This document shows, piece by piece, positions 1 through 7,735 of a stretch of DNA of 28,050 nt. Under the pieces are notes generated by a model that had not been told where the DNA came from, did not search any database, and saw only the letters and a list, made by a program, of their open reading frames with translations. The DNA is from Syntrophomonas sp. UBA5314. Its GTDB lineage: Bacteria; Bacillota; Syntrophomonadia; Syntrophomonadales; Syntrophomonadaceae. The DNA lies in NCBI GenBank assembly GCA_002410325.1, contig DHRK01000029.1, positions 24,137 to 52,186 of the forward strand. The letters are read 5' to 3'. Position 1 is the stretch's first letter. Each line of letters opens with the position of its first letter. The translations under genes and the position numbers were made by a program.

Positions 1-13
1 AATTATGGGCACG

Positions 14-33
14 AATATACGGAATGTTGTACT
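14..33 (+). repeat. Left copy of a 20-bp direct repeat flanking gpr
   Basis: This 20-bp sequence, AATATACGGAATGTTGTACT, recurs at 1017-1036 with 18 of 20 bases identical; both differences are transitions. The copy lies over the upstream end of the gpr reading frame, just before its ribosome binding site at 38-47. Its role is unknown. It could be a protein-binding site, a sporulation promoter fragment or a remnant of duplication. Confidence 0.5.
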
Positions 34-1013
34 CACTAAAGGAGGTGTCTGCCATACAAGACTTAATTAAGGAATTTAACCTCAATCTGGACCTGGCGGT
101 TGAAGCCAAAGATCTCATAAGGGGCGCAACCGGCCGGGAGATCGCCGGGGTGGAAGAACAGGTCGAAAACCTGGAACAGTGCAAGGTAACAACGATTAAG
201 ATTACCACTGATGAAGGAGCCAAACAGATTGGTAAACCCAGAGGCACCTACATTACTATTGAGTCTCCTCCCTTAAAAATAAACGACCCCTACGTAAAAG
301 AGGAGATAATCGGAGCCATGGGCAAGGGCATTCAGGGCCTTTTGGGCGGAAGGCTCAATCCCCAGGATACGGTTCTGCTGGTTGGCCTGGGCAACTGGCG
401 GGCTACAGCCGACTCTTTGGGTCCCAAATTTATCGAATACAGCCCTATAACCAGGCATTACCACCAGTACGCACCCGACGCCCTGGTGGAGGGAATGCGG
501 CCCACTTGCGGAATAGCCCCGGGAGTCCTGGGCATTACCGGATTGGAGACCTTTGAAGTTATAAAAGGAGTCGTAGAAAAAATAAACCCGGCGGTATTAA
601 TTGTAGTTGACGCCCTGGCCGCTCAAAATGTCGATCGCATCGGCAACAGCATCCAGATTTCCGACACCGGTATTCAACCCGGTTCCGGGATTGGGAATGT
701 CCGGCACGCCCTCAACCAGAATGAACTCGGGGTACCGGTAATTGCCATAGGCTGCCCTACTATCGTAAACGCCCTGGTTATCGCCGGCCAGGCGATAAAA
801 CAATTCTGCCTCAACAGCGGCGCAATGTATGATGAGCCCAAATCAATTGACGCAATAAAGCAAATTTTATCTATTTATGGAGGCAGCCTGGCGGTTACTC
901 CCAAGGAAGTAGACGAAATAATCGAAAACAGCGCCCGCATAATTTCCATGGGCGTAGCTACCGCCCTGTTCCCCAATATCTCCCAGGAACAGTTGGAGCT
1001 CTATGCAACCTAG
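24..1013 (+). CDS. gpr: Germination protease GPR
   Basis: GPR is the aspartic-type endopeptidase (family A25) that degrades small acid-soluble spore proteins early in germination. It is made as a zymogen in the forespore. The N-terminal LDLAVEA segment (residues 22-28) resembles the TDLAVE site where Bacillus GPR is autoprocessed, so the residues before Leu24 are probably the propeptide. The family motifs GLGNWRATADSLGP (121-134, with Asp130) and VDALAAQ hold the two conserved aspartates. The length fits the family. The start is uncertain. The ATG at 24 has no ribosome binding site. A perfect AAAGGAGGTG at 38-47 lies six bases before an in-frame ATA codon at 54, which would give the expected short propeptide. 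Two likely substrates, both SASP-type genes, lie just downstream on the opposite strand. Confidence 0.95.
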   Translation: MLYSLKEVSAIQDLIKEFNLNLDLAVEAKDLIRGATGREIAGVEEQVENLEQCKVTTIKITTDEGAKQIGKPRGTYITIESPPLKINDPYVKEEIIGAMGKGIQGLLGGRLNPQDTVLLVGLGNWRATADSLGPKFIEYSPITRHYHQYAPDALVEGMRPTCGIAPGVLGITGLETFEVIKGVVEKINPAVLIVVDALAAQNVDRIGNSIQISDTGIQPGSGIGNVRHALNQNELGVPVIAIGCPTIVNALVIAGQAIKQFCLNSGAMYDEPKSIDAIKQILSIYGGSLAVTPKEVDEIIENSARIISMGVATALFPNISQEQLELYAT

Positions 1014-1016
1014 TAC

Positions 1017-1036
1017 AATATACGGAACGTTGCACT
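1017..1036 (+). repeat. Right copy of the 20-bp repeat flanking gpr
   Basis: AATATACGGAACGTTGCACT begins four bases after the gpr stop codon and matches 14-33 at 18 of 20 positions. Beyond these 20 bases the two flanks diverge. It sits between the stop codon and the intergenic terminator. Confidence 0.5.
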
Positions 1037-1051
1037 ATAAAAATAATGAAA

Positions 1052-1086
1052 ACAAGCGGATATAGTTGATCCGCTTGTCTATTTTT
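1052..1086. terminator. Bidirectional terminator between gpr and the SASP gene
   Basis: A perfect 9-bp stem, ACAAGCGGA (1052-1060) with TCCGCTTGT (1070-1078), is followed on the plus strand by CTATTTTT. On the minus strand it runs into a T-rich stretch. It lies between two convergent genes, gpr and the SASP gene, and can serve both. Confidence 0.75.
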
Positions 1087-1110
1087 AGGTTTTGATTTAT
1101 TCTACAACAA

Positions 1111-1317
1111 TTATTTCACGGTGTTGGCCTTGCCCTGCTGGTAAGAGTAAATCATTTTCTTAACCATTTGTCCGCCGATGCTGCCAGCCTGCTGGGAAGT
1201 CAGGTCTCCATTGTAGCCCTGCTTCAGGTTTACCCCGACTTCGGATGCAGCTTCCATCTTGAACTGATCCATGGCGGCGCGGGCCTGCGGTACTAAAATC
1301 TTATTGCTTCTTGCCAT
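1111..1317 (-). CDS. Small acid-soluble spore protein, alpha/beta type
   Basis: Alpha/beta-type SASPs coat and protect DNA in the dormant spore and are degraded by GPR during germination. This 68-residue protein has the family layout. A basic N-terminus comes first, then the GPR recognition region MEAASEVGVNL near residues 21-31, then the glycine-rich helix-turn-helix half with the signature GSIGGQMVKKMI near residues 46-57. A strong ribosome binding site, AAGGAGGTGA, precedes the ATG. The gene follows a short SASP-like gene in the same orientation and converges on gpr, so protease and substrate are neighbours. Expression in the forespore under sigma-G is expected from the family, but I could not define a convincing sigma-G promoter. 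Confidence 0.95.
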   Translation of the reverse strand: MARSNKILVPQARAAMDQFKMEAASEVGVNLKQGYNGDLTSQQAGSIGGQMVKKMIYSYQQGKANTVK

Positions 1318-1391
1318 TTTTGTTCACCTCCTTTGTGTGATGTAGTCATATTTTCTCCCCGCCGGCCACTAATATGCTAGAAGTATTTTCA

Positions 1392-1517
1392 TTACTTTTT
1401 AATATCTTTCTCAGTTTCATCTCTTTTCGACTTTTTATTTAGTCCTATTTCCTGGGCGATTTCATATTTAAGCCTGCTTAAAGGGTCGGTCTTTGGGCTG
1501 TTCTTCCGCTCATCCAT
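1392..1517 (-). CDS. 41-residue SASP-like protein carrying only the GPR-site half
   Basis: The reading frame is open upstream to 1580, but only the ATG at 1515-1517 has a ribosome binding site (AAGGAGGC, spacer AAAACG). The longer version would also run back through a terminator hairpin at 1543-1560. The product is 41 residues, highly charged, and contains LKYEIAQEIGL near residues 17-27. This resembles the N-terminal segment of alpha/beta SASPs that includes the GPR cleavage site. The C-terminal DNA-binding helix-turn-helix of SASPs is absent and replaced by a lysine-rich tail. It sits directly upstream of a normal SASP gene, with 74 bp between them. It could be a mini-SASP, a decoy GPR substrate or a degenerate paralogue; function is unknown. 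Confidence 0.6.
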   Translation of the reverse strand: MDERKNSPKTDPLSRLKYEIAQEIGLNKKSKRDETEKDIKK

Positions 1518-1533
1518 CGTTTTGCCTCCTTCC

Positions 1534-1560
1534 AAAAAAATTACTGCCTCTTCAGGCAGT
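1534..1560 (-). terminator. Terminator downstream of recG
   Basis: A 7-bp perfect stem, ACTGCCT with AGGCAGT (1543-1549 and 1554-1560), has a four-base loop. On the minus strand it is followed by a run of Ts, seen as the A tract at 1534-1540. It ends the recG transcript and lies inside the untranslated lead of the short SASP-like gene. Confidence 0.75.
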
Positions 1561-1603
1561 ATTATTTTTAGGGATTTCAATTTAAATTATTAAAATTTTG
1601 AAT

Positions 1604-3634
1604 CTAATTAAACGAAACGTCTTCTGGTTTAACAAATTTTCGTTCGAAGTATTCGTTCATTATTAAAGAGTCCGGTTCATAGCTTTTGGCCAGTTCCAGG
1701 CTCAATTCTATCAATTCCCGGTCTTCCAGCAGGTCGGCCGCTTTAAATTGATTGATGCCGTGCTGTTTAAAGCCCAATATCTCTCCAGGACCGCGTATAG
1801 CCAGATCCTCTTTGGCCAGGTAAAAACCGTCGCTGCTCCTTTCCATAGCCTGCAGGCGCCTCCAGGCCTCCTCGGTGCGGGGATTGGATAGGAGCAGGCA
1901 GAATGACTGCCGGGAGCCTCTTCCCACTCGGCCCCGAAGCTGGTGCAGCTGGGAAAGGCCGAAACGCTCGGCATGTTCCACCACCATTATGGTGGCGGAC
2001 GGGACATCAACGCCTACCTCGACGACGGTAGTCGCAACCAGCGCTTTGATGCGCCCTTCTTTAAAATCCTCCATTACCTGATCCTTTTGGCCCGGCCGAA
2101 GCCGGCCATGAAGCATGCCCACCGGCAGTTCCTGCAAGATCCCTTGCCGGAGCTCGTCAAAAAGAGTTTGAGCGGCCTTTAGATCCTGGTCTTCGGACTC
2201 CTCCACCAGGGGGCAAATTATGTAAGCCTGGGTGCCGGGCTGGCTAAGCAGTTTATCGCGCAGCCAACTGTAAACCTGTTTTCGTTTATTTTCCGCCACC
2301 ACCCTGGTCTTTACCGGTTTGCGCCCCGGGGGCAATTCATCGATGACCGCCAGGTCCAGATCGCCGTAGAGAGTCAGAGCCAGAGTGCGAGGTATCGGAG
2401 TGGCGGTCATTATCAGCAGGTCCGGGTTCGGTCCTTTTACCCCCAAACGAGCTCGCTGTTTAACGCCGAAACGATGCTGCTCGTCAATCACCACCAGTCC
2501 CAGCTCTTTGAAATTTATATCCTCTTGCAGCAGGGCATGAGTCCCCACCAGAACGTCCAGGCTGCCTTCCGCCAGGCTCTGCACGATCTGCTGACGTTCC
2601 GCGGCCCCGGTGGCTCCTCTCAGGCAGGCGGCTATAACCCCATGGGGTTCCAGGAATTGTTTCAAGGCCTGGAAATGCTGCTTGGCCAGTATATCGGTGG
2701 GCACCATCATAGCCGCCTGGCACCCGCTGTCCACCGCCTGGGCCATAGCCAAAAGGGCTACTATGGTTTTGCCGGCCCCCACGTCGCCCTGCAAAAGGCG
2801 GTTCATAGGCTGGGTGGACTCCATATCGCGTAAAATCAGGTTCAGGACTCGCTGCTGAGCTTTGGTCAGTCCAAAGGGCAGACTGTCCACGATCCTTTTC
2901 ACCAGGCCGCTCCTGGCCCGGTGGGAGACTCCGTTAACCCGATCGGCCTGGCGCCGCTGCCAGAGCTCGTAATGAAAAAGGAAAAGCTCCTCCAGAGCCA
3001 ATCGCCGGCGGGCCTTTTGGCAGGCTTCCGGGCTGGACGGGAAATGTATATTGTAAAACGCGTAGTTTATATCGCATAACTGGCAGCGGTCGCGCACTGC
3101 AGAATCGAAAATCTCCGGATAATAAACCAGCCGTTCCTGCAAAGCCTGGCTCACCAGGGCCCGCATAGCCTTCTGGGTCAATCCGCTGGTAAGCGGGTAG
3201 ACCGGTAGAATCCGCAGGGCTTGATTTTCCTCTTCTAAAACCTCATATTCGCTGACATAAAACACCGGCTGGCCTCCGTAGCTTCCCAAACGACCGCTTA
3301 GAAACAGGCTGTGGCCCGGTTGGATCAGCCGGGATAAAAAAGCCTGGTTGAACCATACCGCCGGGAGAGTTCCACTGTCGTCCTGCAATAAAGCCCTGAA
3401 AACCGGCTGCCTGCGAGTTCTGCGCGTGTCTACCGCCACCACCCGCCCTACGATGCTCGCCTTTTCTGCCGGTACCAGGCCGCTGATCGCTTTAACCTGG
3501 CTCTGATCAAAATAAGCCCGGGGTATGTGCCAGAAAAGGTCAAAAACATCTGCTATTCCCAGCCGGGCCAGGCATTCGCTGCGCCTCGGACCTACTCCCT
3601 TTAGGAACTGTACTTTTTGCAGCAAGGGCTCCAT
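1604..3634 (-). CDS. recG: ATP-dependent DNA helicase RecG
   Basis: RecG is the branch-migrating helicase that remodels stalled replication forks and Holliday junctions. The protein has an N-terminal wedge/OB-fold region (about residues 10-135), then helicase motifs. These are Walker A GDVGAGKT near residue 285, the DEQH box in VVIDEQHRFG near 385, motif III in MTATPIPRT, and the C-terminal VATTVVEVGVDVP and QLRGRVGRG motifs. The length of about 676 residues is normal. Two adjacent ATGs are possible; the second (3632-3634) sits six bases from AAGGAG, the first only three, so the second was chosen. The gene follows fakA on the same strand with an 86-bp gap and ends at a clear terminator. The yloU-fakA-recG order is common in Firmicutes. 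Confidence 0.98.
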   Translation of the reverse strand: MEPLLQKVQFLKGVGPRRSECLARLGIADVFDLFWHIPRAYFDQSQVKAISGLVPAEKASIVGRVVAVDTRRTRRQPVFRALLQDDSGTLPAVWFNQAFLSRLIQPGHSLFLSGRLGSYGGQPVFYVSEYEVLEEENQALRILPVYPLTSGLTQKAMRALVSQALQERLVYYPEIFDSAVRDRCQLCDINYAFYNIHFPSSPEACQKARRRLALEELFLFHYELWQRRQADRVNGVSHRARSGLVKRIVDSLPFGLTKAQQRVLNLILRDMESTQPMNRLLQGDVGAGKTIVALLAMAQAVDSGCQAAMMVPTDILAKQHFQALKQFLEPHGVIAACLRGATGAAERQQIVQSLAEGSLDVLVGTHALLQEDINFKELGLVVIDEQHRFGVKQRARLGVKGPNPDLLIMTATPIPRTLALTLYGDLDLAVIDELPPGRKPVKTRVVAENKRKQVYSWLRDKLLSQPGTQAYIICPLVEESEDQDLKAAQTLFDELRQGILQELPVGMLHGRLRPGQKDQVMEDFKEGRIKALVATTVVEVGVDVPSATIMVVEHAERFGLSQLHQLRGRVGRGSRQSFCLLLSNPRTEEAWRRLQAMERSSDGFYLAKEDLAIRGPGEILGFKQHGINQFKAADLLEDRELIELSLELAKSYEPDSLIMNEYFERKFVKPEDVSFN

Positions 3635-3688
3635 CATTTTCTCCTTAAAAAATAAAAGGTTAAGTCAGAAAAAAGATCTTCTGAGATA

Positions 3689-3704
3689 ACCTAAACTTTT
3701 AGGT
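3689..3704 (-). repeat. Short inverted repeat between fakA and recG
   Basis: ACCTAAA and TTTAGGT form a 7-bp inverted repeat around a two-base centre. On the minus strand a T run follows about a dozen bases later. This could be a weak attenuator between fakA and recG, but a two-base centre cannot form an ideal hairpin loop, so the outer pairs would have to carry it. Confidence 0.3.
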
Positions 3705-3723
3705 GTTACAGACCACTAGTCTT

Positions 3724-5364
3724 CTATTCAACGGCAATCAGGTAATTGTAGTGGGGCTGCCCTCCGAAATGGCTTTCTATTTCACAGTCCGGGTACAGCC
3801 CCTTGATATACCCCACGGTATGCTCGGCTTCTTCAGGCGTGGTATCCTCACCGTAAAAAACGCTTATCAATTCATTGCTGTCTTCCAGCATCTTTTCCAG
3901 AGCCGTTTTTATTATGTCATTCATTACCGGGCCGGCTGCCACAATTTTATCGCCTACCAGGCCGATGATATCGCCCTCTTTAATCTCAAGACCGTTTACC
4001 CGCGAATCCCTTACCGCGCGGGTAATTTCCGCATATTTGACGCTGTCAGCTATTTCCTGCATGGCCTCTTTTACCGCGTCGATATCACCGTCCGGTTCAT
4101 AAGCCACCATAACGCTGATGCCCTGAACCACTGAGCGGGTTGGAAGCACAAATACCGGTGTCTCAGAGAACTGCTGAACCTGCTGGGCAGCCAGAATGAC
4201 ATTGCCGTTGTTGGGCAGAATGATAATGTTGTCCGCATTAACGCGCTTGCAGGCCTGAAGCAGGTCTTCCGTGCTCGGGTTCATGGTCTGTCCGCCGCTG
4301 ACGATCTGATCAACCCCCAGGCTGTCCAGAATCAAGCTAAGTCCTTCACCGGCCGCCACAGCCACTACCCCGATCTTCTTGGGGGCGGCCATCGGAACGT
4401 TTCCAGGCTCCCCGGCATTGAGCAGCAAGAGGTGTTCGTGGGCTTCTTCCAGCATGTTGTTTATTTTAATATCGCTAAGACTTCCCCATTGCAGACAGGT
4501 TTCCAGGACCTTTCCGGGATGGTTGCTGTGAATATGCACTTTAATAAGGTCATCTTCCCCGACTACCAGCATGGAATCCCCCAGCGGAGCCAGGTGATCT
4601 TTAATATCGGCGCTGTCCAGGTCTTTTCCTAACAGCAACAACTCCGTACAATACTGGTACTCCAACTGTACATTGTCAAATGCCTGACCCATGCTTTTTG
4701 AAGGTCTGGTGTCACGATAGAGATCCAGGGAAAGCTCTTTTTCCTGGGCAACTCCTTCAACCATACCCTGCAGGAAATAAATAAGACCCTGCCCGCCGGC
4801 ATCTACCACTCCGGCCTCTTTTAAAATGGGCAGCATGGCGGGAGTCTTCTCCAGGGTAAGCTCCCCCACCCGTATCCCTTCAAGTAAAACCGCCAGTATA
4901 TCATCACTGAGCCTGGCTTTGGCTTCACAGGCTTTGGCTACTTCCCGTATAACAGTTAGAATCGTACCTTCAACCGGCTTCATAACGGCTTCATAGGCCG
5001 TATCTGAGCCCATCTTTAGGGCCTGGGCCAGATCCATGGCCCGGGCTTCCTCTTTCCCTTCCAACATTTTCGCAAATCCACGAAAAACCTGGGACAGAAT
5101 TACGCCGGAGTTGCCTCTGGCGCCCATCAGCGACCCGGTGGATAGGGCTTTGGCAAGTTTGCCAAGGCTCTGTTCGGATGACTTTTCTCCTTCTTTAACC
5201 GCTGATAGCAAAGTTAGATACATATTGGTTCCGGTGTCTCCATCAGGCACCGGAAACACGTTAAGGAGATCGACCCGATCGCGGTTATGCTCCAGCTTGA
5301 TGCAACCCGCTTTGACGCTTCTAACCAGGTCCTTCCCTGTAATGCTTGACAGGCTCAACTCCAA
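3724..5364 (-). CDS. fakA: FakA-like fatty acid kinase ATP-binding subunit (DAK2 domain)
   Basis: FakA phosphorylates fatty acids held by a FakB partner, feeding exogenous acyl chains into phospholipid synthesis. The N-terminal half is a DhaL/DAK2 kinase domain with the nucleotide-Mg motif NVFPVPDGDTGTNM at residues 35-48 (Asp41, Asp43). The C-terminal half matches the YloV-type extension. Its 546 residues are typical of FakA/YloV. The start codon is TTG at 5362-5364, only three bases after GGGGAGG. A second in-frame TTG two codons on has a nine-base spacer and is a real alternative. The gene lies 13 bp after yloU. No fakB gene is in the window. Expression is probably from a promoter before yloU. 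Confidence 0.9.
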   Translation of the reverse strand: MELSLSSITGKDLVRSVKAGCIKLEHNRDRVDLLNVFPVPDGDTGTNMYLTLLSAVKEGEKSSEQSLGKLAKALSTGSLMGARGNSGVILSQVFRGFAKMLEGKEEARAMDLAQALKMGSDTAYEAVMKPVEGTILTVIREVAKACEAKARLSDDILAVLLEGIRVGELTLEKTPAMLPILKEAGVVDAGGQGLIYFLQGMVEGVAQEKELSLDLYRDTRPSKSMGQAFDNVQLEYQYCTELLLLGKDLDSADIKDHLAPLGDSMLVVGEDDLIKVHIHSNHPGKVLETCLQWGSLSDIKINNMLEEAHEHLLLLNAGEPGNVPMAAPKKIGVVAVAAGEGLSLILDSLGVDQIVSGGQTMNPSTEDLLQACKRVNADNIIILPNNGNVILAAQQVQQFSETPVFVLPTRSVVQGISVMVAYEPDGDIDAVKEAMQEIADSVKYAEITRAVRDSRVNGLEIKEGDIIGLVGDKIVAAGPVMNDIIKTALEKMLEDSNELISVFYGEDTTPEEAEHTVGYIKGLYPDCEIESHFGGQPHYNYLIAVE

Positions 5365-5377
5365 TTTCCTCCCCGAC

Positions 5378-5734
5378 TTATCCTAATACTTTGACGCCTT
5401 TAACGTTGACATTGACTGCGGCCACCGGGAGTCCTGCTTTAGCTTCCAGCATATAAGCCACTTTTTGCATGACGCTATGGGAGACTTCCAATATTTTAAC
5501 GCCATAGATTACAATAACAAATACGTCTATAATAAGCCCCTTATCTGAACCCTTAACTGTTACTCCCTTCCTGACCGATTCCATGCCCAGGATGCTGCCC
5601 AGGCCCGATTGCAAATCCTGCGCCACCATACCTACCAGTCCGTAGCAATCTACTGCTGCCAGGCCGGCCAGGGTCTCTACAACTTCACGGGAAACCTCGA
5701 TGCTTCCATATTCGTTATTCTTAATGTTAAACAT
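5378..5734 (-). CDS. yloU: Asp23/Gls24 family protein YloU
   Basis: This is a 118-residue Asp23/Gls24 family protein, cytoplasmic or membrane-associated and of unclear biochemical role; family members are linked to envelope stress. It has the characteristic N-terminal segment with GSIEVSREVVETLAGLAA at about residues 10-27 and a valine-rich C-terminal half. The ATG follows AGGAGGGG with a six-base spacer. It is the first gene before fakA and is divergent from rpmB, the same arrangement as in Bacillus subtilis yloU-yloV. Confidence 0.92.
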   Translation of the reverse strand: MFNIKNNEYGSIEVSREVVETLAGLAAVDCYGLVGMVAQDLQSGLGSILGMESVRKGVTVKGSDKGLIIDVFVIVIYGVKILEVSHSVMQKVAYMLEAKAGLPVAAVNVNVKGVKVLG

Positions 5735-5796
5735 TAGAAACCCCTCCTAAACCAATATACTTCATTATTCTACAGCGGTAACTCGATTCCTTCTTC

Positions 5797-5825
5797 TTGC
5801 CCTTCCCTCACCCCTCTGGTATAAT
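5797..5825 (+). promoter_or_regulatory. Sigma-A promoter of rpmB
   Basis: TTGCCC at 5797-5802 and TATAAT at 5820-5825 are separated by 17 bases. A TG at 5817-5818, one base before the -10, makes it an extended -10 promoter. It lies 32 bp before the rpmB start codon, as expected for a strongly expressed ribosomal protein gene. Confidence 0.8.
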
Positions 5826-5856
5826 GTTAGGGTGCGAATTGAGAGGAGGCAAACAT

Positions 5857-6045
5857 ATGGCAAAATGTGTAGTTTGCGATAAGAGCGTAACATTCGGCAA
5901 GAAATATAGCCACTCCCATATCAGAACCAATCGGGAATGGAAGCCCAATGTGCAACGGGTTAAAGTGTTGATAAACGGCACTCCTCAAAAAGCTTATGTG
6001 TGTACCCGCTGCCTGCGTTCCGGAAAAGTCCAACGCGCATTATAG
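5857..6045 (+). CDS. rpmB: Ribosomal protein L28 (bL28), zinc-binding form
   Basis: This is the large-subunit ribosomal protein bL28, 62 residues. The pairs CVVC (Cys4, Cys7) and CTRC (Cys49, Cys52) make it the zinc-binding C+ form. The start at MAKCVVC was chosen over an upstream ATG at 5797 because GAGAGGAGG at 5841-5849 lies just before it; the upstream ATG falls within the promoter. It is a single-gene transcript with its own promoter and a terminator immediately after the stop. It is divergent from yloU. Confidence 0.97.
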   Translation: MAKCVVCDKSVTFGKKYSHSHIRTNREWKPNVQRVKVLINGTPQKAYVCTRCLRSGKVQRAL

Positions 6046-6052
6046 ACCTGCG

Positions 6053-6085
6053 GCCTTAGAGTGAGCTCTAAGGCTTTTCGCTTTT
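6053..6085. terminator. Terminator shared by rpmB and hslO
   Basis: The stem GCCTTAGAG (6053-6061) and CTCTAAGGC (6066-6074) has a four-base loop and is followed on the plus strand by TTTTCGCTTTTT. Its right arm contains the hslO stop codon (6068-6070), so the hairpin is part of the hslO coding end. It can only act as a read-through barrier at the very end of that gene. Confidence 0.75.
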
Positions 6086-6955
6086 TAAGGCTAAAATATC
6101 TTCACCCTGAAATACATACCTTTCATTGCAGAAATTGCAGCATACCTCAACTGCCCCGTTTTCATCACAGATTTCCACGATCTCATCCCTGGACAAACTG
6201 GCCAGGATTCCCGCCAGGCGCTCATAGCTGCAATTGCACCGGTATTTTAAAGGAAGGCCGCCTACAACCTCATATTCAATCCCATAGGCCACCATTCCCA
6301 ACATCCTGTCCAGAGAATCGCATTCATACAGAGCATGGCTTAAGGGACCTAGCCCGGCTGCGTTTCTTTCTATTATCTCCAAAAGTTCGTCGGCTGCCCC
6401 GGGAAGAGCCTGAACAATCAGACCTCCGGCCGATTGGATCCCCAGATCCGGCCCCACCAAAACACCTAGAGACACCAGAGACGGTATCTGTTCTGAGCTC
6501 AAGAAGTAGTTGGCCAAGTCTTCCGCAATCTCTCCGCTCAGTAAAGGCGTTCTTCCCACAAACGGCTGTTTCAACCCCATATCCCGGCTTATTTCAAAAA
6601 ATCCATCCCTGCCTACCAGCTCCCCCACAGCCAGCTTCCCGGGATACAGAGAAGGGAGATCGGCCTGGGGATGGGCGATAAAGGCTCTGACCTCGCCCCG
6701 GCTGTTGGCAGTTGCTATAATGCTTCCAGCCGGGCCTTTGCCGTCTACCTTGATGGTTATCAGATCAGCCTCAGCCTTGAGATCGCTGCCCATCATTAAT
6801 GCCGCGGTCATAACCCTTCCCAGCGCGGCTGAAGCGGTGGCCGATGTCTGGTGCCTTTGCCGGGCCTCCTCCACCACGCCGGTGCTTGAAGCCAAAATCA
6901 TACGTATCTTTTTTTCCCTGTCTACTGCCTTGAGCAGCCGGTCTTCTTTTATCAT
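6068..6955 (-). CDS. hslO: Redox-regulated chaperone Hsp33
   Basis: Hsp33 is a cytoplasmic holdase chaperone activated by oxidation, which releases zinc and forms disulfides. The N-terminal substrate-binding domain is followed by a C-terminal redox switch with CNC (in YRCNCSYE) and CNFC (in CCNFCNERY), matching the CxC...CxxC zinc site. Its 295 residues are normal. The ATG at 6955 has only weak ribosome binding site material (AAAGGG about ten bases upstream). It is convergent with rpmB and monocistronic, and implies oxidative stress handling in an anaerobe. Confidence 0.97.
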   Translation of the reverse strand: MIKEDRLLKAVDREKKIRMILASSTGVVEEARQRHQTSATASAALGRVMTAALMMGSDLKAEADLITIKVDGKGPAGSIIATANSRGEVRAFIAHPQADLPSLYPGKLAVGELVGRDGFFEISRDMGLKQPFVGRTPLLSGEIAEDLANYFLSSEQIPSLVSLGVLVGPDLGIQSAGGLIVQALPGAADELLEIIERNAAGLGPLSHALYECDSLDRMLGMVAYGIEYEVVGGLPLKYRCNCSYERLAGILASLSRDEIVEICDENGAVEVCCNFCNERYVFQGEDILALKSEKP

Positions 6956-6989
6956 TCCCTTTTTACCCTTTCGTCTCGATATAATGTAT

Positions 6990-7017
6990 ATTATAACCAG
7001 TGATCGATATAAAGCAA
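6990..7017 (-). promoter_or_regulatory. Probable sigma-A promoter of hslO
   Basis: Reading the minus strand, TTGCTT (7012-7017) and TATAAT (6990-6995) are 16 bases apart, about 35 bp before the hslO start. The -10 is perfect; the -35 and the spacing are slightly off consensus. Confidence 0.5.
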
Positions 7018-7121
7018 AAATCCTATAGTATTTGTCTGACTTTTTTTAGTAAACTACCCTGCTAACCATAATATATAGAATCAGGGTTAACAGAGTAATA
7101 ATATATTAATGGAGGGATTCT

Positions 7122-7652
7122 ATGTCGCTCTATGCATTTGAAAACAAACGCCCGCTGATACCGGCGACCAGCTTCGTTCATCCTCAGGCTGCCGTAATCG
7201 GAGATGTTGAACTGGGTGAGCATTGCTACGTCGGACCCGGTGCTGTGATTCGCGGCGATTATGGTAAAATCGTTATCGGCCGGGGCTCCAACGTTCAGGA
7301 TAATTGCGTTGTACACTGCGATCCAGACGCGATTGCCATCATTGAAGAAAATGTTATTATCGGCCATGGAGCCATTGTACACGGCCCCTGCCTCATTAAA
7401 CAGGGTTCCATGCTGGGCATGGGCTCCATCGTCAGCACCGGCTGCGAAGTAGGCGCCGAAAGCGTCCTGGCGGCTGGCAGTCTGCTGCCCCCGGGGAGAA
7501 ACATTCCCGCCCGTAAACTGGCGGTGGGCAATCCAGTCAGCTTTTTCCGGGATATTACCGAAGAGCACCTTTCCATGGGCCGCCTGGGAGTTCATTTGTA
7601 CCAGGGATTGGCAGCCCGTTGCCTTACAGGTCTATATCTCATTGACGAATAG
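7122..7652 (+). CDS. Gamma-carbonic anhydrase family hexapeptide-repeat protein
   Basis: This 176-residue left-handed beta-helix protein belongs to the gamma-carbonic anhydrase-like/PaaY group. Repeating hexapeptides (such as AVIGDV, YVGPGA, VIIGHG) run through residues 20-140. Three histidines at 65, 82 and 87 match the zinc ligands, and Arg44/Asp46 match conserved active-site residues, so a metal-bound enzyme is plausible. Carbonic anhydrase activity is not certain in this subfamily. Some members act as thioesterases or have no known activity. GGAGGG lies six bases before the ATG. It appears monocistronic, with a hairpin after the stop. Confidence 0.88.
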   Translation: MSLYAFENKRPLIPATSFVHPQAAVIGDVELGEHCYVGPGAVIRGDYGKIVIGRGSNVQDNCVVHCDPDAIAIIEENVIIGHGAIVHGPCLIKQGSMLGMGSIVSTGCEVGAESVLAAGSLLPPGRNIPARKLAVGNPVSFFRDITEEHLSMGRLGVHLYQGLAARCLTGLYLIDE

Positions 7653-7687
7653 TTGCAATCATGGCTTTTTATAACATTTATTTAGGA

Positions 7688-7728
7688 AAAAACCGGCTAT
7701 AAGCCCTTCTCTTTTATGTCCGGTTTTT
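7688..7728 (+). terminator. Possible terminator after the gamma-carbonic anhydrase gene
   Basis: AAAAACCGG (7688-7696) pairs with CCGGTTTTT (7720-7728) around a 23-base loop. The stem ends in its own T run, typical of an A/T-sealed terminator. The loop is long, so confidence is moderate. Confidence 0.5.
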
Positions 7729-7735
7729 AATAGAC

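Noticed and set aside
1345..1378. A sigma-G promoter for the SASP gene
   Set aside because: AGCATA at 1373-1378 on the minus strand fits a -35, but no good -10 occurs at 17-18 bases, so it was not annotated.
5797..5856. Upstream ATG for rpmB
   Set aside because: That frame would start within the -35 to -10 region of the rpmB promoter; the L28 N-terminus begins at 5857.
6061..6681. A 206-codon plus-strand open frame over hslO
   Set aside because: It is antisense to Hsp33 and proline/serine-rich, a typical shadow frame.
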